NCBI GenBank assembly: GCA_016712505.1
Contig: JADJQY010000008.1
Span: forward strand, 1-64,000
DNA length: 64,000 bases
DNA from: Candidatus Eiseniibacteriota bacterium
GTDB lineage: Bacteria > Eisenbacteria > RBG-16-71-46 > CAIMUX01
Direction of reading: 5' to 3'
In this document: one piece after another, positions 18,810-27,426 of the stretch
Layout of the letters: the number at the start of each line of letters is the position of its first letter
Numbering within the stretch: position 1 is the first letter of the stretch
Notes under the pieces: model-generated
Seen by the model: only the letters and a program-made list of their open reading frames with translations
What the model was told of the DNA's origin: nothing
Database searches by the model: none
Translations under genes and position numbers: made by a program

Positions 18810-20111
18810 TCAGAAGTTGGCCGTCATGGACGCCCAGGCCCATTGACCGAGCTCGGGGTCCTTCTGCCCAGCGAAGCTTTCGGAGGCGAAGAAGAGAGAC
18901 GCTCCGAGATCGACCGTCACGCCCTTGACCCGGGTGGTGCTGGCCGTGATGTCCATCTCACTCCCGACCGAGGTCGTCTTCTTTCCCTCGAAGTCGACGT
19001 AATCCGCCACGGTGGCAAAGTAGTGGACATCGCCCTTGAGAGTCCAGCCCTCCGTCGGCTGTGTCGAGTAGCGGAGCATGGCATCGAGCAGACCGGGCGC
19101 GCGGGACGGCACGAAGTAGTCCATGGCCCCACGGAACTTGTGGCCGGTGTAGTAGAGATTGTCGAAGGTCTTGATCTCGTCGTCGCCCGGCTCATCGTCG
19201 CCGGAGGCGAGATCGATCCCGAGGGCGATGCGACTGGCGCCGCCCAGCTTGTAGCCCCCTTCCAAGGCGATCAGAAAGGCGGAGATATCCGCCTCTTCCG
19301 CGCCGGCGCCGGCGAACTCCTGTGTCCCGAACTGGAAGGCGAGGTTTCCTTCGAGGTCGAAGGGGGCCAGATCACGCTTCAGGTACCCAGCGGCGGTGAT
19401 CCGGTCGAGCTGCGTCGGCTGTCCGGCTTGTGCTGCGTCCTTGGCATCGTTCTCGATCACGGCCAGGACCTGTATGCCCGGTCCCTTCAAGGTGAGGTTG
19501 GCCGCGAAGGCGTCGAAATCGCGGTTGCGATCCGCGCTGTTCCGCTCCGCGGCTTTCAGCCAGAGCCCATCGATCCGACCGCCCTGGAGCAGGTAGAAAC
19601 TGTGCACTCCCTCCCAGGCCCGACCGACGTTGCTCCAACCGACTGCTCCCAGTAGCCTCTCGTTTCCGAGGTTCACCTCAAATCGCCCGGCGCGCAGTCC
19701 CCAGGCTGAGCTGAAGAGCCGGTCCACTTCAACGTAGGCCTGGTGGGCGTCGAGGTTGGCTCCATTGGCGAGGCTCCCGGAGGTGAAGGCTCCGCCCGCC
19801 GAGGATCCACCGAGGCGCCGGCTATCCTGGATCTGGATGTAGGCATGGCCGTTCTCCGCCAGAGCGGCGCGTGCCCCGAGGCGAGCTCTGAGGTCGGTGA
19901 AGTGCCGTCGGGCCACTCCGGCATCGAACTCGCGCGCGTCGATCTCGGTTCGCACCCGCACCTGACCGTCGATGACGACCGGCTCGCCGGCCAGTGCGCC
20001 CCACGGAGTCAGGGCAAGGACGCCTGCCAGTCCCACGAGATTCCGAAGATCCGTCCAAGATCCATCCGCCCAACTCCGCGCTCTCGCGCGCCCCGCACTC
20101 TGCCGTTCCAT
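18810..20111 (-). CDS. Outer-membrane porin, alginate-export/OprB-like
   Basis: A 433-residue protein with a long signal region (hydrophobic LVGLAGVLALTPWGALA) and a beta-barrel body of repeated amphipathic strands. It resembles alginate-export-type porins: VDGQVRVRTEIDARE near the start, YVEVDRLFSSAWGLRAGRFEVNLGNERL, and the C-terminal AWASMTANF ending in phenylalanine, as outer-membrane proteins do. ATG 20111 is preceded by GGAGGAGG. As the first gene of the porin-nrfH-nrfA run it probably admits nitrite/nitrate or another anion; this role is inferred from context. The TTGAC palindrome lies 80 bp upstream. Confidence 0.72.
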   Translation of the reverse strand: MERQSAGRARARSWADGSWTDLRNLVGLAGVLALTPWGALAGEPVVIDGQVRVRTEIDAREFDAGVARRHFTDLRARLGARAALAENGHAYIQIQDSRRLGGSSAGGAFTSGSLANGANLDAHQAYVEVDRLFSSAWGLRAGRFEVNLGNERLLGAVGWSNVGRAWEGVHSFYLLQGGRIDGLWLKAAERNSADRNRDFDAFAANLTLKGPGIQVLAVIENDAKDAAQAGQPTQLDRITAAGYLKRDLAPFDLEGNLAFQFGTQEFAGAGAEEADISAFLIALEGGYKLGGASRIALGIDLASGDDEPGDDEIKTFDNLYYTGHKFRGAMDYFVPSRAPGLLDAMLRYSTQPTEGWTLKGDVHYFATVADYVDFEGKKTTSVGSEMDITASTTRVKGVTVDLGASLFFASESFAGQKDPELGQWAWASMTANF

Positions 20112-20190
20112 GACCCGTTCCTCCTCCGGAGTCTCGCCCCGGGGAAATCCCGGGACCTCTGGAGGATCGTCGGAAGGTCGCGAATCCGCT

Positions 20191-20204
20191 TTGACCTAGG
20201 TCAA
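20191..20204. promoter_or_regulatory. Crp/Fnr-type palindrome upstream of porin-nrfHA
   Basis: TTGACCTAGGTCAA is a perfect 14-bp palindrome with the TTGAC-N4-GTCAA layout of Crp/Fnr-superfamily sites. It is centred about 86 bp before the porin ATG. If bound at the class II position, transcription would start near 20156. Confidence 0.65.
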
Positions 20205-20251
20205 GTGAGTGCGAATTCGCCCGCGCGGGAGCCGGTACCTCGGAGTGGGGT

Positions 20252-22141
20252 TCACTTCCCCGCGGTGGCGCGCATGCGGTCGATTCCCTCGCGCGAGAGC
20301 CGCGCAGCTTCCGTGCCGGGGGCGGAGAGGAGGAGGCGGTTGTAGGTGTCGAGCGCCTCCTGGTAGCGCTGGACCGACTCATAGACCCGGGCCTGGTAGT
20401 ACTTCTGCATGGCGAGTTCACTCACCCGTGCACTCACTTGCGGAGCGACGCTGCTTTCGGGAAAGCGGCGGAGGAAGCGCGATCCCAGTTCCAGCGAATC
20501 GAGTTTCGCCACGGAGGCGCCGAGCCGCGACGCTGCCCAGGAGCGGACCGAGTCGGAGGGACTCCCTTCGACCAGCTCCTGCAGGCTGGTCAGCTCCTTT
20601 GCTTCGCGGAGCGTCCGGTGGAGTGCGGTGACGCTGCGCTCACGCCAGCCGCTAGCGCTCGAATCGGTCGGCGCGGTGCTGCTTTCCCGCAACAGCTCAT
20701 GCAGGTGGTGCACGGCGTCGTCGGCCCGGTCTGCCAGGAAGTACTGCTCGGCCAGACGGTAGCGGATGGCCGAGGCCGAGGAGTCGGCGGGGAAGTTGTC
20801 GAGGAAGAGTTCGAGGAAGTAGGTGCCCGCGTCCGGGCGGGCGATGATCGCCCGGCTCTCCGCCTCGATTTCATCCCTGGCCCGCGCGAGGTCCTCCCGC
20901 TCGGAGCGGATGCGGGGAAGAGCGTCCCGGTCGGGGGACTGCGGTGCCCGCGCAGCGCGGCTGAGCAGTGAGTCATAGGCCGCGATCAACGGCCCGTAGG
21001 GACGAAGGACCGCCCGCTGTCGGTGGAGCCGCTCCGCGCGTCGTTGGAGCAAGCGGTGCTCCACCGTGAATGAGGATGCGCCGTCTGGGTCGGCCGCGAG
21101 CGCGGCACGGTGGAGGTACATGGCCGGCCGGTCGTTGCGGATGGTGTTCGCAATGGCCGAGAGCTGGCTCGAGATCCGGCTCCGGTAGGCCGCGGTCTCG
21201 CCTTCGCCCGGGGCCGTGCCGCGTCCGTCCCCAGCGGCCCGGGCACGCACCACGCGGTCGGCAAAGTAGGGGTGGGTGCGCCAGTAGCCGTACTCATCGT
21301 CCTCGAAGACGTGCTGGTGCAGCCCTTCGAGCAGCTCCGTGCTTCCCTGCATCGGATAGCCCGCGCGCACCGCGAAGCGACGTCCGACCTCGTCCGCTTC
21401 CATCTCGAGGTTGCGGCCGTAGCCGCGCATCAGCAGCTCTCCAAACAACCCTCCGAAGATCTGGGTCGCCTGCAGGGTGGCGGCCTGTCCGCCGTAGCTC
21501 GCCCGCCAGCGGCGGGTCTCGGGATCCTGGTCGTAACCGCCCGAGTTCCCCTGCGGCACGGTGAAGATCGTGGCGACCACCGCGGCGGTTTGCAGCAAGG
21601 AGAGGACGGTCCCGATTCGATCCGAGCGGGCGAAGTGGCCTTCGGTGACATGAGCCAGCTCGTGGCCCATGAGGTGGGCGAGGGCGTTATCCGAAAGCCC
21701 CAGATCGAGGATCCCTCTGGTGAGGAACAGGAAGCCGCCCGGGAGCGCGAAGGCGTTCGGTTGGGGGACGTCGAGCACGTGAAAGGTGAAGAGGATCTCG
21801 GGGTGACCGGCTTGGCTCGCCACGGCGTACCCGAGGTCGTTCACCCGCTGGACCACGGAGTCGGTCTCCACCAGGCCAAACTCGGCCGAGAACATCATTG
21901 CCGCCCGCAGGCCGGTCTCGAAGTCGTCGGGCCAATCCGGAGCGTCGGGGGTCCGGCGGATTCGGTCGTCCCTCTCTTCCCGAGCATCGGGGTTGGGCGC
22001 TCCATCCTCCCGGTCATCGCTCCGCGCGCGGGCCTGGGCGGCCGCGAGAACGCTCAGGCAGATGAAGAGAGCGAGCCGAAGCGCGGCGCCGCTAGGGCGC
22101 CAACCGGGGCCGGGGCGACGGGCAGGTCTTCTCTGGGGCAT
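20252..22141 (-). CDS. M48-family periplasmic metalloprotease with TPR-like C-terminal region (BepA/YfgC-like)
   Basis: A 629-residue secreted protein. After a signal peptide (ALRLALFICLSVLAAAQARA) comes an M48 peptidase domain with zinc site HELAH at 160-164 and the downstream ligand region EMEADEVGRRFA. A long helical region follows (about 330-629) with tetratricopeptide-like repeats near the end (YQARVYESVQRYQEALDTYNRLL). This architecture is that of outer-membrane quality-control proteases such as BepA, which clear stalled LptD/BAM substrates. It is longer than BepA because of an inserted coiled-coil-rich middle part. It lies between the hypothetical gene at 22280-23056 and the porin operon. 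Confidence 0.82.
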   Translation of the reverse strand: MPQRRPARRPGPGWRPSGAALRLALFICLSVLAAAQARARSDDREDGAPNPDAREERDDRIRRTPDAPDWPDDFETGLRAAMMFSAEFGLVETDSVVQRVNDLGYAVASQAGHPEILFTFHVLDVPQPNAFALPGGFLFLTRGILDLGLSDNALAHLMGHELAHVTEGHFARSDRIGTVLSLLQTAAVVATIFTVPQGNSGGYDQDPETRRWRASYGGQAATLQATQIFGGLFGELLMRGYGRNLEMEADEVGRRFAVRAGYPMQGSTELLEGLHQHVFEDDEYGYWRTHPYFADRVVRARAAGDGRGTAPGEGETAAYRSRISSQLSAIANTIRNDRPAMYLHRAALAADPDGASSFTVEHRLLQRRAERLHRQRAVLRPYGPLIAAYDSLLSRAARAPQSPDRDALPRIRSEREDLARARDEIEAESRAIIARPDAGTYFLELFLDNFPADSSASAIRYRLAEQYFLADRADDAVHHLHELLRESSTAPTDSSASGWRERSVTALHRTLREAKELTSLQELVEGSPSDSVRSWAASRLGASVAKLDSLELGSRFLRRFPESSVAPQVSARVSELAMQKYYQARVYESVQRYQEALDTYNRLLLSAPGTEAARLSREGIDRMRATAGK

Positions 22142-22279
22142 ATCCGGAGTCTACCCCCGAGGGCACGGGGTTGTTCCGAATTTCGGAGTTGCGAGAGCGG
22201 GGATCCCAAGGACGCCTCACAGGACGCCGACACTGGGACCCCCGCATCTGGTGGCTGCGGCCGCCGGGCCGCGCCGTAG

Positions 22280-23056
22280 CTACTCGGGAAGCTCGAGGTT
22301 GAGCGCGGAGTTCATCTCCTTGAGCTCGTCGAGGATGTTCTTCATCTGGTCTTTCAGCGTCTCGTCCCGGGAGCGCTTCCACTCCAGATAGAGGTCGAGT
22401 ACCTGGTCCTGCTTCTGCTTGATCACCTCGTCCCGCTGGGATTCATTGACCACCCGCTCGAGGTGATAGATCTCTCCCCGGCTCAGGCGACGCAGGAGGT
22501 CGAGGTACTCGCCGCGCATGTGGGCGAGGACGCGGGAGTACTTCTCGAATCCATCCGAGAGCTTCTCCAGTACCTCGGTGATCGGAGTGTGCCGCCCATG
22601 GATCTGCTGGGAGTACGAGTAGGCGAAGCGGTAGTAGGTGCGACCGCGCCCGATGTAGGCCTCTTCGGTCGGGCGGTTGTGGCGTTCGGCCGTGCCACCC
22701 TTCTGCAGGTTCATCTCCGGATTGTCGAAGATCCCGAGCGAGATGAGCAGGAAGTCCGCGTTCGTCTTGTAGAGCATGTACTTCAGCCGCGCGTCTTTCG
22801 AGGTCGCCAGCCGGGAGAAGACCTCGGTGTCGTAGCTCGACAGATAGGCGCGCGACCGCTCGAGGTAGTCCGGGTGCATGAACGAGTTGAGCAGGTGCGC
22901 GATGTAGACGTTGACGTCTTCGTCGTAGAAGTCCTTGTTCGAGACCAGCCCGGTTTCCATGCGGCTGTAGAGCAGGCACTTCATCATGAACAGGTAGGTG
23001 GGACGCGTCTCCCGATCGCTGTCCGGAAGCTCGATGTACTGCTGTCGGATCGGCAT
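22280..23056 (-). CDS. Conserved hypothetical helical protein
   Basis: I do not recognise this 258-residue soluble protein as a named family. It has no signal peptide or membrane segment and is rich in charged and aromatic residues. Features include MKCLLYSRMETGLVSNKDFYDEDVNVYIAHLL, FMHPDYLERSRAYLSSYDTEVF and NRPTEEAYIGRGRTYYRFAYSYSQ. The C-terminal 80 residues form a charged heptad-like helix (EIYHLERVVNESQRDEVIK onward). ATG 23056 is chosen because AAGGAAGGCAGG precedes it; a longer frame to 23101 lacks a ribosome site. It is 138 bp upstream of the M48 gene on the same strand, so envelope maintenance is one possible context. Confidence 0.7.
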   Translation of the reverse strand: MPIRQQYIELPDSDRETRPTYLFMMKCLLYSRMETGLVSNKDFYDEDVNVYIAHLLNSFMHPDYLERSRAYLSSYDTEVFSRLATSKDARLKYMLYKTNADFLLISLGIFDNPEMNLQKGGTAERHNRPTEEAYIGRGRTYYRFAYSYSQQIHGRHTPITEVLEKLSDGFEKYSRVLAHMRGEYLDLLRRLSRGEIYHLERVVNESQRDEVIKQKQDQVLDLYLEWKRSRDETLKDQMKNILDELKEMNSALNLELPE

Positions 23057-23361
23057 ACCAGCCTGCCTTCCTTCGTCGCTCTCCCCCGCCGGCCTTGACA
23101 CCCGCGAAACGCGCTGTGCTAGGCTTCCTCTGCTCTGGTCTGGTTGGGCAAGCGGGATGCCACGCCGCCCCGGAATCGGCGTGATCCCGAGATCCGACGT
23201 CGCGCGGCGCGTTTAGCGGATCCGGCCCGGTACGGTCCCGGAGCGCCCGATCCGGCGGGCTGCATCGACCTCATGCATCGTGCACCCCCGCTCCCCAAGG
23301 GGCGTGCAGGCTGCGACGAAACCATGTGATTTCGACCGGCCGGCTCGCGGAGGGATGGATC
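23057..23361. other. Intergenic region between divergent genes
   Basis: No gene is seen here. A TTGACA at 23095-23100 is followed 19 bases later by TAGGCT (23120-23125, with TG three bases upstream). It could be a weak promoter for the plus-strand genes, although the spacing is longer than usual. The rest shows no clear repeat or RNA structure. Confidence 0.4.
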
Positions 23362-24435
23362 TTGGACGGACTGCGGTTCGGACAGGGGGGCGACGGGAAG
23401 GGAAGCCTGCGCGGGCTGATCGTGGTGTTGATCACCCTGCCGACGGCCATTGTTGGCCTGATCTACTTCCTGTTCGTCGAGTACGTCGGTTGGACCGGCG
23501 GGGAAGACTCTACCCTGGTCCTGCGCCTCGGCGGCGCGACGGTGATCCTGCTCGGCCTCGTGTTGGGCATTACCTGCGGCTACCTTCTCTCGGAAAAGGT
23601 AATCCGGCCGATTCGCCTCCTGATCCGTCTCGCCGACCCGCTCGATACCCCGCCGGCCCGCTCCGGCTTCCTGCACCACCTCGACTGGGAGATCTTCGAC
23701 CTTTACCGGCGGATGAAAACGCTCGTACAGCAGAACCGGGCCGGGGCGCGGGCGGTCCAGGAACTCGAGGATCTGCGCCAGGGAATCGGGGTGCTCCGCC
23801 ATGAGTTGACCCGCCGCGGGCAGCACGGGATCCTCCCCGCGGCGAACTTGCCTTCGGACGGAGTTTGGGGTGAGATCGGGGCCAGCCTGGAGGAGAATCG
23901 GGGACGTTCCCTCAGTTTCCTGGCGGAGCTGCGAGAGCGGGCTCGACATCTCCACGAGGCGGTCGAGCAGCTCGGCCCCGGGTCAGGGCCGGAGGTTCCC
24001 GTGGCCGCGAGCCACGCGGTCGCCGACCGCCCCTCCCCGACTGCTGCCGGGGCGAATCCGCCCCCGGTCCGGCGGATCCCGCCATCCGCGGCGCGAGTGC
24101 GCCAGACGGGGACGGTTCTGGCTCTGGAGACCGAGCGGCTGTCCACCCCAACCGGCCATGCGCCGGGGGCCTGGTTGGAGCGATTTGATGCGGATATGCG
24201 GCGCCTGGAGGAGGATCTGGTCCGTCTGGGGCGTTCCGCCCCCGGGGAGTGGGGGGGGACGGTCGACCCCGGTGAAGGAGTCGATCCCGAGGGGGGCGAC
24301 GCGGTCCTGAGTCACGCAGTGAGAGGTGACGCGGGGCCGTCGGGCGAGCGAGAGCTACGCACCGAGAGGTGGAACGAAGCGTTGCGAAGTATCGATGCCC
24401 TCGAGAGGCGTCTGCGAGAGGTTGAGTCGAGATGA
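23362..24435 (+). CDS. Membrane protein with HAMP-like region, chemosensory cluster
   Basis: A protein of about 357 residues with two membrane segments (SLRGLIVVLITLPTAIVGLIYFL and LGGATVILLGLVLGITCGYLL) separated by a very short loop. A HAMP-like stretch follows (SEKVIRPIRLLIRLADPLD), then helical and proline-rich cytoplasmic sequence ending in coiled coil. No MCP signalling tip or kinase domain follows. I prefer the TTG at 23362, which has GGAGGG eight bases upstream. A GTG at 23326 would add 12 residues. The stop overlaps the next start (ATGA). It is the first gene of the plus-strand arm of the chemosensory locus, and its exact function is unknown. Confidence 0.62.
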   Translation: MDGLRFGQGGDGKGSLRGLIVVLITLPTAIVGLIYFLFVEYVGWTGGEDSTLVLRLGGATVILLGLVLGITCGYLLSEKVIRPIRLLIRLADPLDTPPARSGFLHHLDWEIFDLYRRMKTLVQQNRAGARAVQELEDLRQGIGVLRHELTRRGQHGILPAANLPSDGVWGEIGASLEENRGRSLSFLAELRERARHLHEAVEQLGPGSGPEVPVAASHAVADRPSPTAAGANPPPVRRIPPSAARVRQTGTVLALETERLSTPTGHAPGAWLERFDADMRRLEEDLVRLGRSAPGEWGGTVDPGEGVDPEGGDAVLSHAVRGDAGPSGERELRTERWNEALRSIDALERRLREVESR

Positions 24436-25676
24436 CCCTGGAACCGCGCGCCCTCCCGGTCGCCGAGCTGCTGGACCTGGTCCGCCGCTGGCTCACCCTC
24501 CGTGAGCAGGAACTGCCGCTTCTGCGGAGGCTCGAGGCAGCGCTCGAGGCAATGCTCGAGGAGCGCCGCAGCTCCACTCCGCTCGCGCCGGACACGGCGG
24601 GGCTGTCCCGTCAGGAAGAACTCCTCCGCGATCTGCTCCGGTCGTTCGGTCCGGCGGCTGGCGGGGAGCTCCCGGCAGATACCGAAACCGCCGTGGAGGC
24701 CGAGCGTGCAACCGAGCCGGTGAGCGATCCCCCTCCGCAGGTCGAGGTGCCGACTACCGAAACGATCGGCTCGGCCGCCGGGCCGAGCCTGCCCGACGCG
24801 GGGCCCTCTAGTTTCTATCTGCTTGTCGATCAAGGAGATGGCTGGATGGCCTTTCCCTGGGAGCGGATCACTCGTGTGATCGCCACGGAATCTCCGGAGG
24901 CGGCTCCCTACGAGATCTGCTACCGCGTGGGAGCCGAGGAGCGTGGGCTGCGCGTGGCCGAGGTGGGGAGGATCGTCGCCGGCGCGGCGGTCGACCTGGC
25001 CGCACCCCGGGGGCGCTTCCAGTTCGACCGGGAGCGCGAACCGGCAGCCGAGATGACTTCGCAAGAGGCACTCGCCTCGATCGCGCCCTCGGAGCAACAG
25101 GTCACTGAAGCTACTGCTACAAAAGAAGTTGTGGACTCCGAGGTCGACGACGAACCGCTCGTTCCGATCGCCATGCAGCATGTGCTGAGCGTGGAGCTGG
25201 ATGCGGGAGCGATCGGAATCGGAACCGAGGCGGTCGAGGTCGGTGCGAACGGAACAGAGCACGCGCCCCAGACCGACCGCGTAGCCACGGCCGACCACGC
25301 CGTCACGGCCGACCACGCCGGCGTGGCGCTCCTGGCGGTTCGGTATCTCCCTGCGCGGGTGGCGCTTGCGCGGGCGCTCCGCGGGCACGGCTGGCAGGTG
25401 GTGGAGGAGCCGGATCCGACGGATGCGCGGCGCCGTACGGCGGTCCTTCGTCCCGGTTTGATCTGCGTGGAGCTCTCAGACTCAGGGGACTCCCGGGGTG
25501 CAGGGACCGAGGAGATCGCAGAGCTCGGCGCCTCGGGATGCCCGCTCTACGTCGTGGCATCCCGCCACCGGGTGGACGACGGCAGGATCTCCGCCGATGT
25601 CCCCCGACTGCTCCACCCCTTCACCGAGGCGGAGTTAGACGCGCTCCCGCCTCCCCCCTCCCGCCCACGGGCGTAA
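24432..25676 (+). CDS. Hypothetical protein with CheW-like and receiver-like segments
   Basis: A 414-residue protein translationally coupled to the gene before it. It has an N-terminal coiled coil (ELLDLVRRWLTLREQELPLLRRLEAALEAML) and a low-complexity linker. A CheW-like strand pattern lies around residues 127-185 (FYLLVDQGDGWMAFPWERITRV, then ERGLRVAEVGRIV). After a second linker comes a C-terminal alpha/beta region (about 300-405: VALLAVRYLPARVALARALRGHGWQVV) that looks like a receiver fold without the phospho-acceptor aspartate. A short tandem ADHA(V)TADHA repeat lies before it. It may be a chemosensory adaptor. The domain reading is by pattern only. Confidence 0.5.
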   Translation: MTLEPRALPVAELLDLVRRWLTLREQELPLLRRLEAALEAMLEERRSSTPLAPDTAGLSRQEELLRDLLRSFGPAAGGELPADTETAVEAERATEPVSDPPPQVEVPTTETIGSAAGPSLPDAGPSSFYLLVDQGDGWMAFPWERITRVIATESPEAAPYEICYRVGAEERGLRVAEVGRIVAGAAVDLAAPRGRFQFDREREPAAEMTSQEALASIAPSEQQVTEATATKEVVDSEVDDEPLVPIAMQHVLSVELDAGAIGIGTEAVEVGANGTEHAPQTDRVATADHAVTADHAGVALLAVRYLPARVALARALRGHGWQVVEEPDPTDARRRTAVLRPGLICVELSDSGDSRGAGTEEIAELGASGCPLYVVASRHRVDDGRISADVPRLLHPFTEAELDALPPPPSRPRA

Positions 25677-25818
25677 CTCGCATCGCCCCAAACTTCTTCG
25701 CGCCTACAGATCCTCTTCCGGCCGGTCGATGGATCTTCCGGGAAGCGGTGCCAGGGACCACGGTGACGAGACCCCCTCGTCGCGCAAGCCCCAGCGTGAG
25801 AAGAGGTTCAAGAACTCC

Positions 25819-27426
25819 ATGTCCGATACCCAGGTGGGATCCGAGGTCCGACCCCGCGTCGAATCGGTCCTGGTGGTGGATGACGACGTCCGGGTGGTCG
25901 AGCTGCTCCAGATCACGCTCGGCGGCCGGGGCTACCAGGTGCTGTCCGCCTATGACGGCGAGACGGCGCTGAAGACCATTCAGTCCCACAGACCTGATCT
26001 CGTGGTGCTCGATGTCCGCCTGCCGAAACGCAGCGGCTTCGAGGTACTCGAGCTGGTTCGGCAGGATGCGGTGCTGAAGAGCCTGCCGATCGTGCTCGTG
26101 TCGGCGAATGCCGCCACCGAGACCCGTTTGCAGGGATTGCGCCTCGGCGCCGACGACTACCTCACGAAGCCGTTCTCGCCCCGTGAGCTGATCATGAAGA
26201 TTCGCCGGCTACTGGATCGGGCCCAGGATCGCCGGGTGCTCCTGATGAAGAATGAGGCGCTGGAGGACGAGGTTCGGCGTCACCGCGGAGCGCTGCACGA
26301 CCTCCACCAGGAGCTGAATCGAAACCTGAGCCGGATGGGACTGCTCCTCGGGCAAGTGCTGGACCTCAATCGCACCGCGAGTCTCGAGCAGGTGCTCGAG
26401 CGCTTCATCGCCACCACGGTCGGCGGGCTCGACTACAGTCGCCTCGCCCTCCTGGTACGGCAGCGCGACGGTGCCTTCCGCACCCGCGCCACCCGCGGGG
26501 TGGAGGAGCGCGCGCTTCGGGGGTTGCGCTTCAGCGAAGGGGGATTCCTGCTCCGGGTTCTTCGTTCGGTGGAGCGTCCCATGCGGATCGAGGAACTGGC
26601 GGGGTACCCGGAGGGGCGCGAGGAGATGGGGCGACTGGCCGCGGCAGGAATGACGCTCATCGTCCCGGCGATCTGCGACCAGGAGCTGCGCGGCGTTCTC
26701 GTTCTGGGCGAACGAGCGCAAGGGGAACTCTCCCGGTTCGACCGCAAGCTGGTCGACGTGCTGGCGCACTCGGTGGCAATCGCGCTCAAGAACGTCGAGC
26801 TGCAGGGGGAAACCGAGCGCTCCTTCCTCCAGACCACCGCGACGTTGATCGCGACGGTGGAGGCGCGCTACCCGTTCCTGGAGGGACACTCCGAACGCGT
26901 CACCGAACTGGCGCTCGCCCTCGGCCGACGGCTGGTGTTGCACGAAGACGAGATGGAGCGGCTGCGCTACGGCGCGTTGCTGCACGACCTGGGAGATCTG
27001 CCGGAGTACGGCGAGCTGTTTGCCGTCCCGGTGCATCTCTCGATCGAAGAGCGGGAACGACACCGGCGGGAATCGGCCGAGCGCGCGACGGCGCTGCTCG
27101 GAGCTTCGGGCGACGGAGCGTTAGGTGCGATTCTCCGGCACCAACACGAGTGGTGGAATGGGTCTGGGTTCCCTTCCGGCTTGGCTCGGGACGAGATTCC
27201 TCTCGCTGCGCGGATCGTCGCCTTGGTGAACGCGTGGGATGCGCTGACCCATCCGCGCCCCCACCGCCCGGCCCACTTGCCGACCGCGGCCATGGCGATC
27301 CTGCGACAACGCGCCGGATCTCAGTTCGACCCGGAGTTGGTTTCGATTCTGGAGCAGGTGCTCCTCCATCGCGGCGAGGACGCGGCGATGATCTTGGGAC
27401 CCTACGCGCAGGGAGAGGAACGATGA
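25819..27426 (+). CDS. Response regulator REC-GAF-HD (degenerate HD-GYP-like)
   Basis: A 535-residue regulator. The receiver domain spans residues 15-135, with acidic pocket VDDD, phospho-acceptor D65 (VVLDVRLPKRSG) and the TKPFSP lysine. A coiled linker, a GAF-like domain (about 175-330) and an HD domain (about 345-520) follow. The HD part resembles HD-GYP c-di-GMP phosphodiesterases but departs at key sites: HDLGD instead of HDxGK, QHEWWNGSGFP instead of HHExxDGxGYP. Hydrolytic activity is therefore doubtful. ATG 25819 is chosen over 25729 by conservation of the receiver start. The stop overlaps cheD (ATGA). As a phospho-acceptor in the cluster it is a candidate CheA output. Confidence 0.78.
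   Translation: MSDTQVGSEVRPRVESVLVVDDDVRVVELLQITLGGRGYQVLSAYDGETALKTIQSHRPDLVVLDVRLPKRSGFEVLELVRQDAVLKSLPIVLVSANAATETRLQGLRLGADDYLTKPFSPRELIMKIRRLLDRAQDRRVLLMKNEALEDEVRRHRGALHDLHQELNRNLSRMGLLLGQVLDLNRTASLEQVLERFIATTVGGLDYSRLALLVRQRDGAFRTRATRGVEERALRGLRFSEGGFLLRVLRSVERPMRIEELAGYPEGREEMGRLAAAGMTLIVPAICDQELRGVLVLGERAQGELSRFDRKLVDVLAHSVAIALKNVELQGETERSFLQTTATLIATVEARYPFLEGHSERVTELALALGRRLVLHEDEMERLRYGALLHDLGDLPEYGELFAVPVHLSIEERERHRRESAERATALLGASGDGALGAILRHQHEWWNGSGFPSGLARDEIPLAARIVALVNAWDALTHPRPHRPAHLPTAAMAILRQRAGSQFDPELVSILEQVLLHRGEDAAMILGPYAQGEER

Noticed and set aside
23095..23125. TTGACA...TAGGCT as a firm promoter
   Set aside because: The 19-base spacing is too long to call with confidence; it is mentioned only in the intergenic note.
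24300..24420. Possible link of the HAMP-like protein to a full receptor or kinase
   Set aside because: The protein ends in coiled coil with no MCP tip, dimerisation or ATPase motif, so it was not called a receptor or sensor kinase.
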